Assembly: GCF_025574465.1 (NCBI RefSeq)
Contig: NZ_JAOBPP010000021.1
Span: 434,001-498,000, forward strand
Direction: 5' to 3'
Length of the DNA stretch: 64,000 nucleotides
From: Kordiimonas aestuarii
GTDB lineage: Bacteria > Pseudomonadota > Alphaproteobacteria > Sphingomonadales > Kordiimonadaceae
Shown: one piece after another, positions 17,715 to 26,081 of the stretch
How positions within the stretch are numbered: position 1 is the first letter of the stretch
Layout: each line of letters opens with the position of its first letter
Notes under the pieces: model-generated
The model's database searches: none
The model's input: only the letters and a program-made list of their open reading frames with translations
What the model was told of the DNA's origin: nothing
Translations under genes and position numbers: made by a program

Positions 17715-19676
17715 CTAATCCTCCGCCCGCTTCGCCTTGGGGGCGCCAATACGCAGCCGCCTGTCGGACAGGGACAGGATACCGCCCAGCATCATCATAA
17801 GCGACCCGACCCAAAGGCCGGAGATAAACGGCTTGAAATAGAGCCGGACAGACCAGCGGCCCGCGCCCGCTGCTTCGCCGATCACCGCATAAAGGTCACC
17901 GCGCAGGAGCGGGTAAATCGATGCTTCGGTGGTGTTCATCACCGGGTCGGTATAAAGGCGGTCCTCGGGTGTCAGTGCGGTCACTGTGCGACCATGGCGG
18001 CTGACATCAAAGAAGCCGCGCACAGCGGTGAAGTTTGCCCCAGCCACAGGTGCGACGCCGCCAAACTTGAACGTGAAACCGCCAACCTCGGCCGTGTCGC
18101 CCGCCGCCATCACCAACAGTTCTTCCTCCGTCCAGGCTTCCGAGATCGTGACCCCGAACAGGATAACCGCAAGGCCAGCGTGCGCCAGGCTCATGCCCCA
18201 GCTGGCACGTGGCAAGCCACGCAGGCGCCGGAAGGCTCCCTCGGGGTTTTTGAACAGCTGGATACGCTCAGCAATTTCAAGAAACACGCTGACGGTCAGC
18301 CAGGTGGCAAGACCAAGACCAAAAGCCGTCATCACCGCGCCGCCAACCGTTTGCCACCAGATAGCCAGCGCAGCCACCGCAGCCACCACAAGAGCAGGCA
18401 AGACAATTTGCGCCGCGCGGCCAAGGCGCCCGCGTTTCCACGCCAGCAACGGACCAAAACCAAGGGCCACGATAAGCGGGCTCATCAGCACCGTGGCGGC
18501 ATATTCAAAAAACGGTGGGCCCACGCTCAGTTGCCCGGCGCCCAGCGCCTCGACAAACAGCGGATAGAGCGTGCCCACGAGCACCACGGCCGCAAAGGTG
18601 GAAAGCAGGATGTTATTGAGCACCAGCGCACTTTCGCGGCTGACAAGGCCAAACACACCGCCGGGCGCGAGCTTGGGTGCGCGCCACGCGTAAAGCGCCA
18701 GTGACCCGCCGACCACAATGGCAAGGAAACCAAGGATGAAAACCCCGCGTGCCGGATCAACCGCAAAGGCATGCACGCTCGTGAGCACGCCGGACCGCAC
18801 AAGGAAAGTCCCCAGCAGCGAGAAGGAAAACGCCACGATCGACAACAGGATCGTCCAGCTTTTCAGCGCGTCGCGTTTCTCAACCACAATGGCGCTATGT
18901 AGCAACGCCGTTGCCGCAAGCCACGGCATGAAGGCGGCATTCTCGACCGGGTCCCAGAACCACCAGCCGCCCCAGCCGAGTTCGTAATAGGCCCACCATG
19001 AACCCAGCGCGAGGCCACCGGTGAGGAAAACCCACGCCGCCAACGTCCAGGGCCGCACCCAGCGCGCCCACAAAGGGCTGACTTCACCCTCAATCAGCGC
19101 CGCAACCGCAAAGGAAAAAGCAACCGAAAGCCCCACATAGCCGAGGTAAAGCATCGGCGGATGGAAAGCGAGGCCAGGGTCCTGCAACAGGGGGTTAAGT
19201 CCGTTGCCTTCAACCGGTGCAGGGTCAAGCCGCAGGAACGGGTTGGACGTCAACAGGATGAACAGCAGGAAACCAACCACCAGCAGACTCTGGACCGACA
19301 GTACACGGGCACGGAACCGCGCGGGCAGGAACCGGCCCCGCAGGCTGACCGCGCAGGCAAACAGCGTAAGGATCAGGACCCACAGCAAAAGGCTGCCCTC
19401 ATGGTTGCCCCAGACGCCGGAAATTTTATAGAGAAGCGGTTTGGCCGTGTGAGAGTTGGACGCCACAGCGATCACGGAAAAGTCAGATATAACAAAGCTA
19501 TAGGTCAATGCCGCATAAGCTGCAAGCACCATGACAAACTGGCCGATGGCCACATTGTCAGCCACCGCCACAAGGCGGGCGTTTCCGCGACTGATGCCAA
19601 TATGCGGCACCACGGCGCCAATCAGCGCAAATGCCAGCGCGATCATCAGTGCAAAATGGCCCAGCTCGGCAATCAT
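17715..19676 (-). CDS. ccmF: Haem lyase subunit CcmF
   Basis: CcmF is the large integral component of the holocytochrome c synthase that ligates haem to CxxCH. The 653-residue protein has about fifteen membrane helices, the WGNHEGSLLLWV segment near residue 88 and the WWD haem-handling motif WGGWWFWDPVENAAFMPWL near residue 235. Conserved periplasmic His residues flank it. A large periplasmic domain lies near residues 520-610. Its ATG overlaps the ccmE stop by 4 bp. Length and motif order are typical. Confidence 0.96.
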   Translation of the reverse strand: MIAELGHFALMIALAFALIGAVVPHIGISRGNARLVAVADNVAIGQFVMVLAAYAALTYSFVISDFSVIAVASNSHTAKPLLYKISGVWGNHEGSLLLWVLILTLFACAVSLRGRFLPARFRARVLSVQSLLVVGFLLFILLTSNPFLRLDPAPVEGNGLNPLLQDPGLAFHPPMLYLGYVGLSVAFSFAVAALIEGEVSPLWARWVRPWTLAAWVFLTGGLALGSWWAYYELGWGGWWFWDPVENAAFMPWLAATALLHSAIVVEKRDALKSWTILLSIVAFSFSLLGTFLVRSGVLTSVHAFAVDPARGVFILGFLAIVVGGSLALYAWRAPKLAPGGVFGLVSRESALVLNNILLSTFAAVVLVGTLYPLFVEALGAGQLSVGPPFFEYAATVLMSPLIVALGFGPLLAWKRGRLGRAAQIVLPALVVAAVAALAIWWQTVGGAVMTAFGLGLATWLTVSVFLEIAERIQLFKNPEGAFRRLRGLPRASWGMSLAHAGLAVILFGVTISEAWTEEELLVMAAGDTAEVGGFTFKFGGVAPVAGANFTAVRGFFDVSRHGRTVTALTPEDRLYTDPVMNTTEASIYPLLRGDLYAVIGEAAGAGRWSVRLYFKPFISGLWVGSLMMMLGGILSLSDRRLRIGAPKAKRAED

Positions 19677-20164
19677 CCGCGGCTGCCCGGGCTGGTGTTA
19701 TACCCGCTGTTCAGGCCTTCAGGGTGGGTGCAGGCCTCGGCATTTTTGGGCATGGTTCCGGGCGGGGCATAGTTTTCATCATGCTTCGCGAGGACCGTAT
19801 CGGCAACAAAGGTGCCCGTGCCGTTCAGTCGGCCTTCCGTGACCACGCCCTGCCCCTCGCGGAACAGGTCAGGCAGCAAGCCCTTGAAAGTAACAGGGAT
19901 ATCGGCGGCACAGTCAGTAATGGTGAAATGATAGGTCAGGCCATCTTCAGCCTTGGAAAACGTGCCCGGCGCCACCAGTCCACCAAGGCGAAAGCGCTTG
20001 CCAGCCTCAATCTCCTTGGCATGCACCGCGCTTGGCTGCAGGAAGAGGCTGAGGCTGTCGCCGCCCATCGCAAACAGCACCAGCAACACCGCGCCCGCAA
20101 TCGCCGCAACGGCGATGGAGGCGACCACAAGGCGCTGTTTTTTGCGGGTTTTAAGGCCAGCCAT
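19673..20164 (-). CDS. ccmE: Haem chaperone CcmE
   Basis: CcmE receives haem covalently from CcmABCD and carries it to CcmF. The 163-residue protein has a short cytoplasmic K-R-rich start, one membrane helix (about 11-33) and a periplasmic OB-fold with FRLGGLV and TYHFTITD. The haem-binding His lies in VLAKHDENY near residue 128, so this is the classical HxxxY type. The start codon overlaps the ccmD stop by one base. The C-terminal tail is disordered and Gly/Pro/Ser-rich as usual. Confidence 0.95.
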   Translation of the reverse strand: MAGLKTRKKQRLVVASIAVAAIAGAVLLVLFAMGGDSLSLFLQPSAVHAKEIEAGKRFRLGGLVAPGTFSKAEDGLTYHFTITDCAADIPVTFKGLLPDLFREGQGVVTEGRLNGTGTFVADTVLAKHDENYAPPGTMPKNAEACTHPEGLNSGYNTSPGSRG

Positions 20165-20331
20165 TATGCCTGCCCCTTCCGGCGACGCGGGCGAAGCTGC
20201 TCCACCCGGTCGCGGGCTTTTTTACCCGCGCGCAGGCTGCTGACCGCCAGCACAACAAGCGCCAGTGCCGTCAGGCCATATGCCGTCCAGACAAACGCGG
20301 CATAGCCGCCCATATCAAGGAATTCCGCCAT
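20164..20331 (-). CDS. ccmD: Haem exporter accessory protein CcmD
   Basis: CcmD is the small single-helix protein that releases holo-CcmE from CcmABC. The frame is open to 20349, but ATG 20331 is chosen because AAGGA precedes it by 6 nt and MAEFLDMGGYAAFVWTAYG matches the family start. That gives 55 residues: one helix (about 13-35) and a basic tail with R-x-R. It lies immediately after the ccmC stop. Confidence 0.93.
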   Translation of the reverse strand: MAEFLDMGGYAAFVWTAYGLTALALVVLAVSSLRAGKKARDRVEQLRPRRRKGQA

Positions 20332-20332
20332 T

Positions 20333-21052
20333 TTATCCTTGTACCTCAAGCGAGCTTAGCACGCTGAGTTTACGCAAATTGATCTCAAGTTTCATGCGGT
20401 AAAGCAGCACCACAACAAAATAGGCCTTGTAAGCCACCGCCAGCGTCAGGAGCGGCCACAGCATCTCCACCGGCATTGACGGGCCATCCATCCGCATGAC
20501 GCTTGCGGGCTGGTGCAGCGTGTTCCACCAGTCGACCGAGAACTTGATGATCGGAATATTTACAACCCCGACGAGCGCAAGGATCGACGCCGCCCGGCCC
20601 GCCTTATCTTCTTCATCGAGCGCGCGCCACAGCGCCATATAGCCGAGGTAGAGGAAAAACAGCACCAGCACCGAGGTCAGCCTGCCGTCCCACACCCAGT
20701 AAGTGCCCCACATGGGTTTGCCCCACAGCATACCGGTGAGAAGCGCTAACCCTGTGAAAACCAAGCCGATTGGTGCGGCAGCCTTACCAGCCAGCAGCGC
20801 CAGCGGATGACGCCATACAAGCGCCGTGAAGCTGGCCACCGCCACCACCATATAGGTGAACATCGCCATCCACGCCGCGGGCACATGAATATACATGATG
20901 CGCACGCTTTCGCCCTGTTGGTAATCAGCCGGGCTCGCGTATAGCGCGAGGTACAGGCCATAGAGAAAAGCCGCTGCCATAACGACTTTAGCCCATGGCA
21001 GAATGGCGTCTGCCAGGCGGTTGAATTCAGCGGGATTGGCGAATCTGTGCAT
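20333..21052 (-). CDS. ccmC: Haem transporter permease CcmC
   Basis: CcmC binds haem through a periplasmic WWD domain and attaches it to CcmE. The 239-residue protein has six membrane helices, the YIHVPAAW segment near residue 53 and the WWD motif WGKPMWGTYWVWDGRLTS near residue 114. Conserved His residues are in both flanking loops (YIHVP and WNTLHQPA). The 162-bp gap between the ccmB stop and this start is unusual in an otherwise tightly packed operon and contains the second iteron block. Confidence 0.95.
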   Translation of the reverse strand: MHRFANPAEFNRLADAILPWAKVVMAAAFLYGLYLALYASPADYQQGESVRIMYIHVPAAWMAMFTYMVVAVASFTALVWRHPLALLAGKAAAPIGLVFTGLALLTGMLWGKPMWGTYWVWDGRLTSVLVLFFLYLGYMALWRALDEEDKAGRAASILALVGVVNIPIIKFSVDWWNTLHQPASVMRMDGPSMPVEMLWPLLTLAVAYKAYFVVVLLYRMKLEINLRKLSVLSSLEVQG

Positions 21053-21149
21053 GGCTTCTACCTACCCGCAAGCGCGCGGGGGAGCAAGTGCGACGTGATG
21101 CCACGCGGGGGCGCGCACGCGAAAGTGAGCAAAAACCTGTGCCAATTGT

Positions 21150-21210
21150 GTGCGGAAAACCCCGCATTTTGCGCAAAATCTGTGCGGGATGTGTGCGGAA
21201 TCCGTGCGGT
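21150..21210 (+). repeat. Intergenic iteron block with 11-bp period (copy 2)
   Basis: GTGCGG occurs at 21182, 21193 and 21204, exactly 11 bp apart, with a degenerate unit at 21171 and another GTGCGG at 21150. The core 21169-21210 matches the minus-strand block at 1607-1648 in 33 of 42 positions with the same phase. It lies in the ccmB-ccmC gap, oriented opposite to transcription. Confidence 0.6.
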
Positions 21211-21214
21211 GTCA

Positions 21215-21889
21215 TCACTCAAGCGACAGGCGGAGCGCCGCGGCCGATGCAACCGGGCCGATCACCAGCGCCACAAGCGTCACCGCGCCCAGAAACGCCA
21301 GATGCGGCAGCGCGTCGGTCATGCCCGCGGCGGCATCAATGGCACCGACGCCAAAAATAAGCGTCGGCACATAAAGTGGCAGCACCAGAAGCGACATCAG
21401 CACCCCGCCCCGGCGGACCGAGACCGTCAGCGCCGCGCCCACGCTGCCAATGAGGCTGAGCGCGGGCGTGCCAATCAGCAGCGACAGCAAGAGCATGCCG
21501 TAGGCATCCCCGTCGAGGTTCATCAGCATGCCGAGGACGGGCGACAGGGCGACAAGCGGCAGAATGGTCGCGACCCAGTGCGCCAAAATTTTAGCCGCCG
21601 CCACGCCGGTGAGCCCAAGGGGCGACAGCGCGAGGTCATCAAGGCTGCCGTCCTCATAGTCGGCCTGATAAAGCCGGTCGAGCGATAACAGGCACGCCAG
21701 AAGCGCCACCACCCAGATAACACCGGCGGCGATGCGCGCCAGTGTCTGCGGCTCAGGCCCGACACCGAAGGGGAAAAGCGTGACGGCAATGAGGAAAAAG
21801 CTGAGCGCCATGGTGCCGGTCCCGCCCTGCGACCAGGCCAACCGCACATCGCGGGCAAAAATCGCCCCGAAGATACCCGCCCCGTTCAT
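21215..21889 (-). CDS. ccmB: Haem exporter permease CcmB
   Basis: CcmB is the membrane partner of the CcmA ATPase in releasing holo-CcmE. The 224-residue protein begins at ATG 21889 (MNGAGIFGAIFARDVRLAWSQGG), 13 bp after the ccmA stop; the longer frame to 21967 would overlap ccmA and lacks family similarity. Six hydrophobic segments are visible with the family sequence LDRLYQADYEDGSLDDLALSP region near residue 80 in the first cytoplasmic loop and GTPALSLIGSVGAALTV near residue 150. Confidence 0.94.
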   Translation of the reverse strand: MNGAGIFGAIFARDVRLAWSQGGTGTMALSFFLIAVTLFPFGVGPEPQTLARIAAGVIWVVALLACLLSLDRLYQADYEDGSLDDLALSPLGLTGVAAAKILAHWVATILPLVALSPVLGMLMNLDGDAYGMLLLSLLIGTPALSLIGSVGAALTVSVRRGGVLMSLLVLPLYVPTLIFGVGAIDAAAGMTDALPHLAFLGAVTLVALVIGPVASAAALRLSLE

Positions 21890-21902
21890 GCCCACACCCC
21901 GG

Positions 21903-22586
21903 TCACAGCCATGCCTCGTCAATTTCAAGTTTTGGGGTAAAGTTGTCCAGCACAAGTTCATCACCATCCACCCCGATGGGGTCGTGGGTCGCGGCGATGA
22001 TCATGCCGCCTGCCGCCAGATGGCTGGTCATCAGATCCGCGAGCGACTGCCTGCTGACCGCGTCCAGCCCCACAGTGGGTTCATCCATCAACCACAAGGG
22101 TCGATCCAGCAGCGCGAACCGCATCAGGTTGGCGCGGTGCTTTTGCCCGCTGGAGAAAAACCGCGCCGGGCGGTCCAGAAGCGCTGTCAGGCCAAAAAGC
22201 CGCGCCGCGCCGTCAAGCCGGGCAGCGGCAGGCGCTTCACCGGTCATCAGCGACACATAGGCCAGCGCGTTTTCCCTGAGCGTCAACACGGGTTTGAGCG
22301 CATTGTCATGCCCCGCATAAATCAGCGCCGCGTCATAGGCCGGAGCATTTACCGTCCAGTCGCTGTCGCCATAGGTCAGCGTGCCCGCCCGCGCCTTCAC
22401 GAAACCCGCAACCAGCCTGAGAAGCGTTGACTTGCCGCTGCCGTTTGGCCCACGCAGGTACAATAACCCGCCCGCGTGCAGTTCGAACGACAGGCCTTCA
22501 AACACCCGCCGCCCGCCACGGCTGGTGGCCAGACCGTCGGCCTTCAGGACACGCGTTTCAAAGCTGGAATGGTGGCGGCCGGTCAT
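21903..22586 (-). CDS. ccmA: Haem exporter ATP-binding protein CcmA
   Basis: CcmA is the ABC ATPase that powers CcmE release. In this 227-residue protein Walker A is GPNGSGKSTLL (about residues 39-49), the signature region is SSGQKHRANLMRFAL (SSGQ replacing the canonical LSGGQ, as is common in CcmA), Walker B is LWLMDEPTVGLD and the H-loop is ATHDP. It is the first gene of the minus-strand ccm operon, so the promoter should lie between 22587 and about 22760, a gap shared with the divergent cardiolipin synthase gene. Confidence 0.94.
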   Translation of the reverse strand: MTGRHHSSFETRVLKADGLATSRGGRRVFEGLSFELHAGGLLYLRGPNGSGKSTLLRLVAGFVKARAGTLTYGDSDWTVNAPAYDAALIYAGHDNALKPVLTLRENALAYVSLMTGEAPAAARLDGAARLFGLTALLDRPARFFSSGQKHRANLMRFALLDRPLWLMDEPTVGLDAVSRQSLADLMTSHLAAGGMIIAATHDPIGVDGDELVLDNFTPKLEIDEAWL

Positions 22587-22763
22587 GCGGGCAGGGGTTC
22601 CTTGCGCGGTTGCTGGCCCGTGGGCAGGCCAGATGATGCGCCCAAGCTAGCCGCTCGGCAAAGCGCACTCAAGGAAAACCGGCACCGCCAAAGCGTGACC
22701 AAAGGTCGCCATAATGTGCTGCTATACACCAAGACAGCTTCACCTTTGGGCAATCATGCCTAT

Positions 22764-24284
22764 ATGATGAACAAGAGGGCTGCACACAAACCGGCAACAC
22801 CGCCGGGCACGGGCTTTTGGGGGCGTATGGATCAATTTGCATATATCTGGCCTGACGGCCTGCTGATTGCGGGGTTTATCTTCCTGCTGCAGATGATCGC
22901 CAGCGCGCATATCCTCAGGAACAAGGATGACGTGCGCGCCGCCGTGGCGTGGATCGGCCTTGTATGGCTGGCACCGCTGTTTGGCCTGATCTTCTACATG
23001 CTGTTTGGCATCAATCGTATTGAACGGCAGGCACGGCGCGCGCGGATGCGCCGTGGGCGCCCGGCGAGAAAAGACCTGATCTCCGACCCCGATGGCCCCA
23101 CGCTGTATGACGCCCTGCCGGACGCCGCCAACCGCTGGCACGCCCATGGGCGGCTTGCGGGCCGGGTAACGGGCCTGCCGCTGGCGCTGGGGAACCGGAT
23201 CAAGCCGCTGGAAGGCGGACGCATAGCCTATGACGCCATGATCAAGGCCATTGATGAAGCCGAACATACCGTGGCGCTGACCACCTATATCTTCCAGGCC
23301 GACCAGGCAGGCCGCAAGTTCATCACGGCGCTGGCGCGCGCCCAGGAACGGGGGGTTGAGGTGCGGGTGCTGGTGGATGCTGTGGGCAACCTTTATGGCC
23401 TCCAGCCCGTGTCGAACCTCCTGAGACGCCGCAACATCCCCGTTGCCACTTTCAACCCGGCGCGGCTGTCCTGGCGGCTGGCGTTTTTTAACCTGCGCAC
23501 CCACCGCAAACTGCTGATTGTCGATGGCCTGAAGGGTTTTGCCGGCGGCATGAACATCCGCAAGCATCACCTTGAGGACGAGCACGGCAGCCAGCGCGTG
23601 CGCGACACCCACTTCAGCCTTGAAGGGCCGATTGTCGGCCAGATGATGGAATCCTTCGCCGATGACTGGGCGTTTTCAACCAAGGAAGAGCTGGACGAGC
23701 AGACATGGTTGCCCACCCTATCGCCCACCGGGCCTGGCATCCCCGCCCGCGCGGTGCCCGACGGGCCGGATGAACCGCGCCAGCGCTCGGCCATGATCAT
23801 GGAAAGCGCACTGGCGAGTGCGCGCAAGCGCGTGCAGGTCATCACGCCCTATTTCCTGCCTGAACCCGCGCTGGTGATTGCGCTCAAGCAGGCAGCGCTC
23901 CGCGGCGTGGAAGTAGACATTCTGGTGCCGCAGAAAAACAACCTGCCGTTTTTCATGCTCACGGCGCTCAGTGGCGCCCGGCAACTGGTGGACGCGGGCT
24001 GTCGCCTGTTCCTGTCACCCCCGCCCTTTGACCATACCAAGCTGATGATCGTGGATGACGACTGGGTGTTTTTCGGCTCGTCCAACTGGGATGCCCGGTC
24101 GCTGAAGCTGAATTTTGAATTTAACGTGGAATGTTATGACCGGCCGTTCGCCGCCGAGATGACCGACTGGGTGCACGGCCGGTATGAACGCGCGGTGGAG
24201 ATGACCCGCGAAGACTTCCGCAACCGCCCCCGCCTGCACCGCGCCATGGGCCGCCTGCTATGGCTCGCCAGCCCGTATTTGTAA
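22764..24284 (+). CDS. Cardiolipin synthase-like phospholipase D family protein
   Basis: The 506-residue protein probably condenses two phosphatidylglycerols to cardiolipin at the inner membrane. ATG 22764 is chosen over the longer frame (22476), which runs through ccmA on the other strand. Two N-terminal membrane helices (about 30-50 and 62-85, the PLDc_N region) are followed by two PLD domains with HKD motifs THRKLLIVDGLKGFAGGMNI and DHTKLMIVDDDWVFFGSSNWD. Both retain H-x-K-x4-D and the later G-G/S-x-N, so both half-sites look intact. A Gly/Pro-rich linker separates the domains. It is divergent from ccmA. Confidence 0.9.
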   Translation: MMNKRAAHKPATPPGTGFWGRMDQFAYIWPDGLLIAGFIFLLQMIASAHILRNKDDVRAAVAWIGLVWLAPLFGLIFYMLFGINRIERQARRARMRRGRPARKDLISDPDGPTLYDALPDAANRWHAHGRLAGRVTGLPLALGNRIKPLEGGRIAYDAMIKAIDEAEHTVALTTYIFQADQAGRKFITALARAQERGVEVRVLVDAVGNLYGLQPVSNLLRRRNIPVATFNPARLSWRLAFFNLRTHRKLLIVDGLKGFAGGMNIRKHHLEDEHGSQRVRDTHFSLEGPIVGQMMESFADDWAFSTKEELDEQTWLPTLSPTGPGIPARAVPDGPDEPRQRSAMIMESALASARKRVQVITPYFLPEPALVIALKQAALRGVEVDILVPQKNNLPFFMLTALSGARQLVDAGCRLFLSPPPFDHTKLMIVDDDWVFFGSSNWDARSLKLNFEFNVECYDRPFAAEMTDWVHGRYERAVEMTREDFRNRPRLHRAMGRLLWLASPYL

Positions 24285-24346
24285 AGCTCATCTCGTTCAT
24301 CTGCCTTCTGGGCCCCCGCCCTCGCGGCAGTGGCGACAAAACACCT

Positions 24347-24378
24347 GTCATGCCCGCGCAGGCGGGTATCCAGATGAC
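24347..24378. repeat. REP-like imperfect palindrome
   Basis: The 32-bp element has a CCCGC/GCGGG inner stem with a 4-nt GCAG loop and GTCAT/ATGAC outer arms separated by GTATCCAG-type spacer. This is the layout of the dispersed REP elements often seen downstream of genes in Alphaproteobacteria and Gammaproteobacteria. Only one copy was noticed in this window. It lies between the 3' ends of the cardiolipin synthase and Mpo1-like genes. Confidence 0.65.
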
Positions 24379-24433
24379 GCTTCCGCGCTTATTTGATCAT
24401 TAGCTTTCGACACCGTGACGGCACGTCTCAGCC

Positions 24434-24946
24434 CTATTTCGGCAGGTATTTGGGCATGCGGGCTTTGATCTCACCATGCAGGTCTTCTTCGAGCCCGGCC
24501 ATGAACAATAGCTCGGCGATCAGGAACGACGGGGCCATGAAAATTTGCAGGATATTATCAAACAACGCCGGTTTACGGCCTTCATATTTGTGACCCCAGA
24601 ACTGGATGATCCAGCCAACAATGAACAGCGCGAGGAACACTTTCAGGGGCACCCCATCGCCCATCGCGGCAATCTCGGCCGCGCCGTAGGCCAGCGCCCC
24701 ATACAGCAGCGCGGCGATGGTGCCGACGAGCGGTGCGGCGACAATGTAAAACAGCACCAGCACCGCCATCAGCGCGGCCCCCACGGTGACCGGCCCGGCA
24801 CTGGTGGCAAAAAGCGGGATGGTGGAGGTGATGACAAGCACGGAGAACACAATCATCGGCACGCCGATATGGTGCGTGGCCTGGTTGCGTCCGTCACGGT
24901 GATAGGCTGAATACATTGCCATCTGTTCATAGAACCAGTTTTTCAT
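24434..24946 (-). CDS. Mpo1-like (DUF962) membrane protein, putative 2-hydroxy fatty acid dioxygenase
   Basis: This 170-residue protein begins at ATG 24946, with GGGGAG upstream; the longer frame runs over the palindrome and is discarded. It matches the DUF962/Mpo1 family: an N-terminal YSAYHRDGRNQATHHIGVP segment with the conserved His cluster, about four membrane helices, and a second His in WGHKYEGRKPALFDN. Yeast Mpo1 is an Fe(II) dioxygenase for alpha-oxidation of 2-hydroxy fatty acids, and the His residues needed for metal binding appear to be present. The divergent neighbour is an enoyl-CoA hydratase, which fits lipid metabolism. The activity in bacteria is inferred only. Confidence 0.85.
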   Translation of the reverse strand: MKNWFYEQMAMYSAYHRDGRNQATHHIGVPMIVFSVLVITSTIPLFATSAGPVTVGAALMAVLVLFYIVAAPLVGTIAALLYGALAYGAAEIAAMGDGVPLKVFLALFIVGWIIQFWGHKYEGRKPALFDNILQIFMAPSFLIAELLFMAGLEEDLHGEIKARMPKYLPK

Positions 24947-24987
24947 TGTCGCGCACTCCCCGGCGATTTCATTCCCTTCCACTAAAA

Positions 24988-25003
24988 TGGACTGATCAGT
25001 CCA
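24988..25003. promoter_or_regulatory. Perfect 16-bp palindrome, probable operator
   Basis: TGGACTGATCAGTCCA reads identically on both strands. It lies in the 138-bp divergent intergenic region between the Mpo1-like gene and the enoyl-CoA hydratase gene. The ACTGATCAGT core and size fit a TetR-family operator controlling one or both genes. No tetR-like gene is in the window, so the regulator is unknown. Confidence 0.55.
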
Positions 25004-25084
25004 GTTGGTCAAGCAGCCATGCGGCCTTCCCTTTGCGCGGGTCCGCGCTAGTTTATCCGACAACGAGACGAGACGGAGGCATCC

Positions 25085-25948
25085 ATGAGCTATGAAACCC
25101 TGACCCTTGAACGCGACGGTAGCACGGCGATCATGACCTTGAACCGGCCGGAGCGCATGAACGCCTTCACCCCCACCATGGCGGCAGAGATGGAAGCCGC
25201 CTTTGACGCGGTGGACGGTGACGGCAATGTGCGTGCCCTGGTTGTTACCGGCGCAGGGCGGGCGTTTTGCGCCGGGATGGATCTGGCGACTAGCGGCAAT
25301 GTGTTTGGCCTCGATGAAAGCATCGACCCCGCCTCACCCGCGATGGAGCGCAACCGCGACACCGGCGGGCGCGTGGTGCTGCGGCTCTACCGCATGAAAA
25401 AACCGGTGATCGGTGCCATCAACGGCGCCAGCGTGGGGGTGGGCACCACCATGCAGTTGCCGATGGATGTGCGCATTGCCTCGCCTTTCGCCAAGTTCGG
25501 CTTTGTTTTTGCCGAACGCGGCATCACGCTCGAGAGCTGCGCAAGCTGGTTCCTGCCGCGCCTTGTGGGGGTGGCGCAGGCACTGGACTGGTCCATGAGC
25601 GGACGGGTGTTCAAAGCCGAGGAAGCGCTTGAAAAAGGCCTGATCAGCGAGATAGTTGAGCCAGACAACCTGATAAACCGCGCACTTGAAGTTGCGCACA
25701 GCTATACCGGCCGCACCAGCGCCATGTCGGTCGCGCTGAACCGCCAGCTTATCTGGCGTATGATGGGCGCGGCGCACCCGATGGAGGCGCACAAGGCGGA
25801 AAGCCGCACCATGCTTTATACCAGCACCCGCGACGGGCGCGAGGGGGTGCAGTCCTTCCTCGAGAAACGCGCCCCTGTATTCGCGGACAAGGTCTCAAAC
25901 GGGCCGGTGCCTGGGCTGGATTGGGACGCTGAACCGCCGTTTGAATAG
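25085..25948 (+). CDS. Enoyl-CoA hydratase/isomerase family protein
   Basis: The 287-residue crotonase-fold protein starts at ATG 25085 with ACGGAGGC just upstream. The oxyanion-hole segments are RAFCAGMDLATSG (about 59-71) and INGASVGVGTTMQLPMDVRIAS (about 111-132). The catalytic region reads ERGITLESCASWFLPRLVG, retaining a Glu at the position of the second hydratase Glu, while the first catalytic Glu position is not obvious. Substrate and exact reaction (hydratase, isomerase or other) are therefore uncertain. It is divergent from the Mpo1-like gene across a palindrome. The stop codon lies in a 13-bp tandem repeat. Confidence 0.9.
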   Translation: MSYETLTLERDGSTAIMTLNRPERMNAFTPTMAAEMEAAFDAVDGDGNVRALVVTGAGRAFCAGMDLATSGNVFGLDESIDPASPAMERNRDTGGRVVLRLYRMKKPVIGAINGASVGVGTTMQLPMDVRIASPFAKFGFVFAERGITLESCASWFLPRLVGVAQALDWSMSGRVFKAEEALEKGLISEIVEPDNLINRALEVAHSYTGRTSAMSVALNRQLIWRMMGAAHPMEAHKAESRTMLYTSTRDGREGVQSFLEKRAPVFADKVSNGPVPGLDWDAEPPFE

Positions 25949-25967
25949 CAGGCCTGAATAGCAGGCT
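25942..25967. repeat. 13-bp tandem duplication at the enoyl-CoA hydratase 3' end
   Basis: TGAATAGCAGGCC (25942-25954) is followed directly by TGAATAGCAGGCT (25955-25967). The stop codon of the hydratase gene is in the first copy, so the duplication does not change the protein. It is a small slippage-type event. Confidence 0.7.
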
Positions 25968-26081
25968 TGGCGAGGCTTTCAGTAAAAGGCCTTGCGACGT
26001 TTCTCTCGGAAAGCCTTGCGGCTGGGGCATGCCTGCCGCTACAACGGGCAAAGCTCAGTTCAACCGGACCCGTTTGCGCCC

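Noticed and set aside
17436..18704. 422-codon plus-strand frame across ccmG and ccmF
   Set aside because: Composition is Arg/His/Gln-rich as in shadow frames; the minus strand encodes conserved Ccm proteins.
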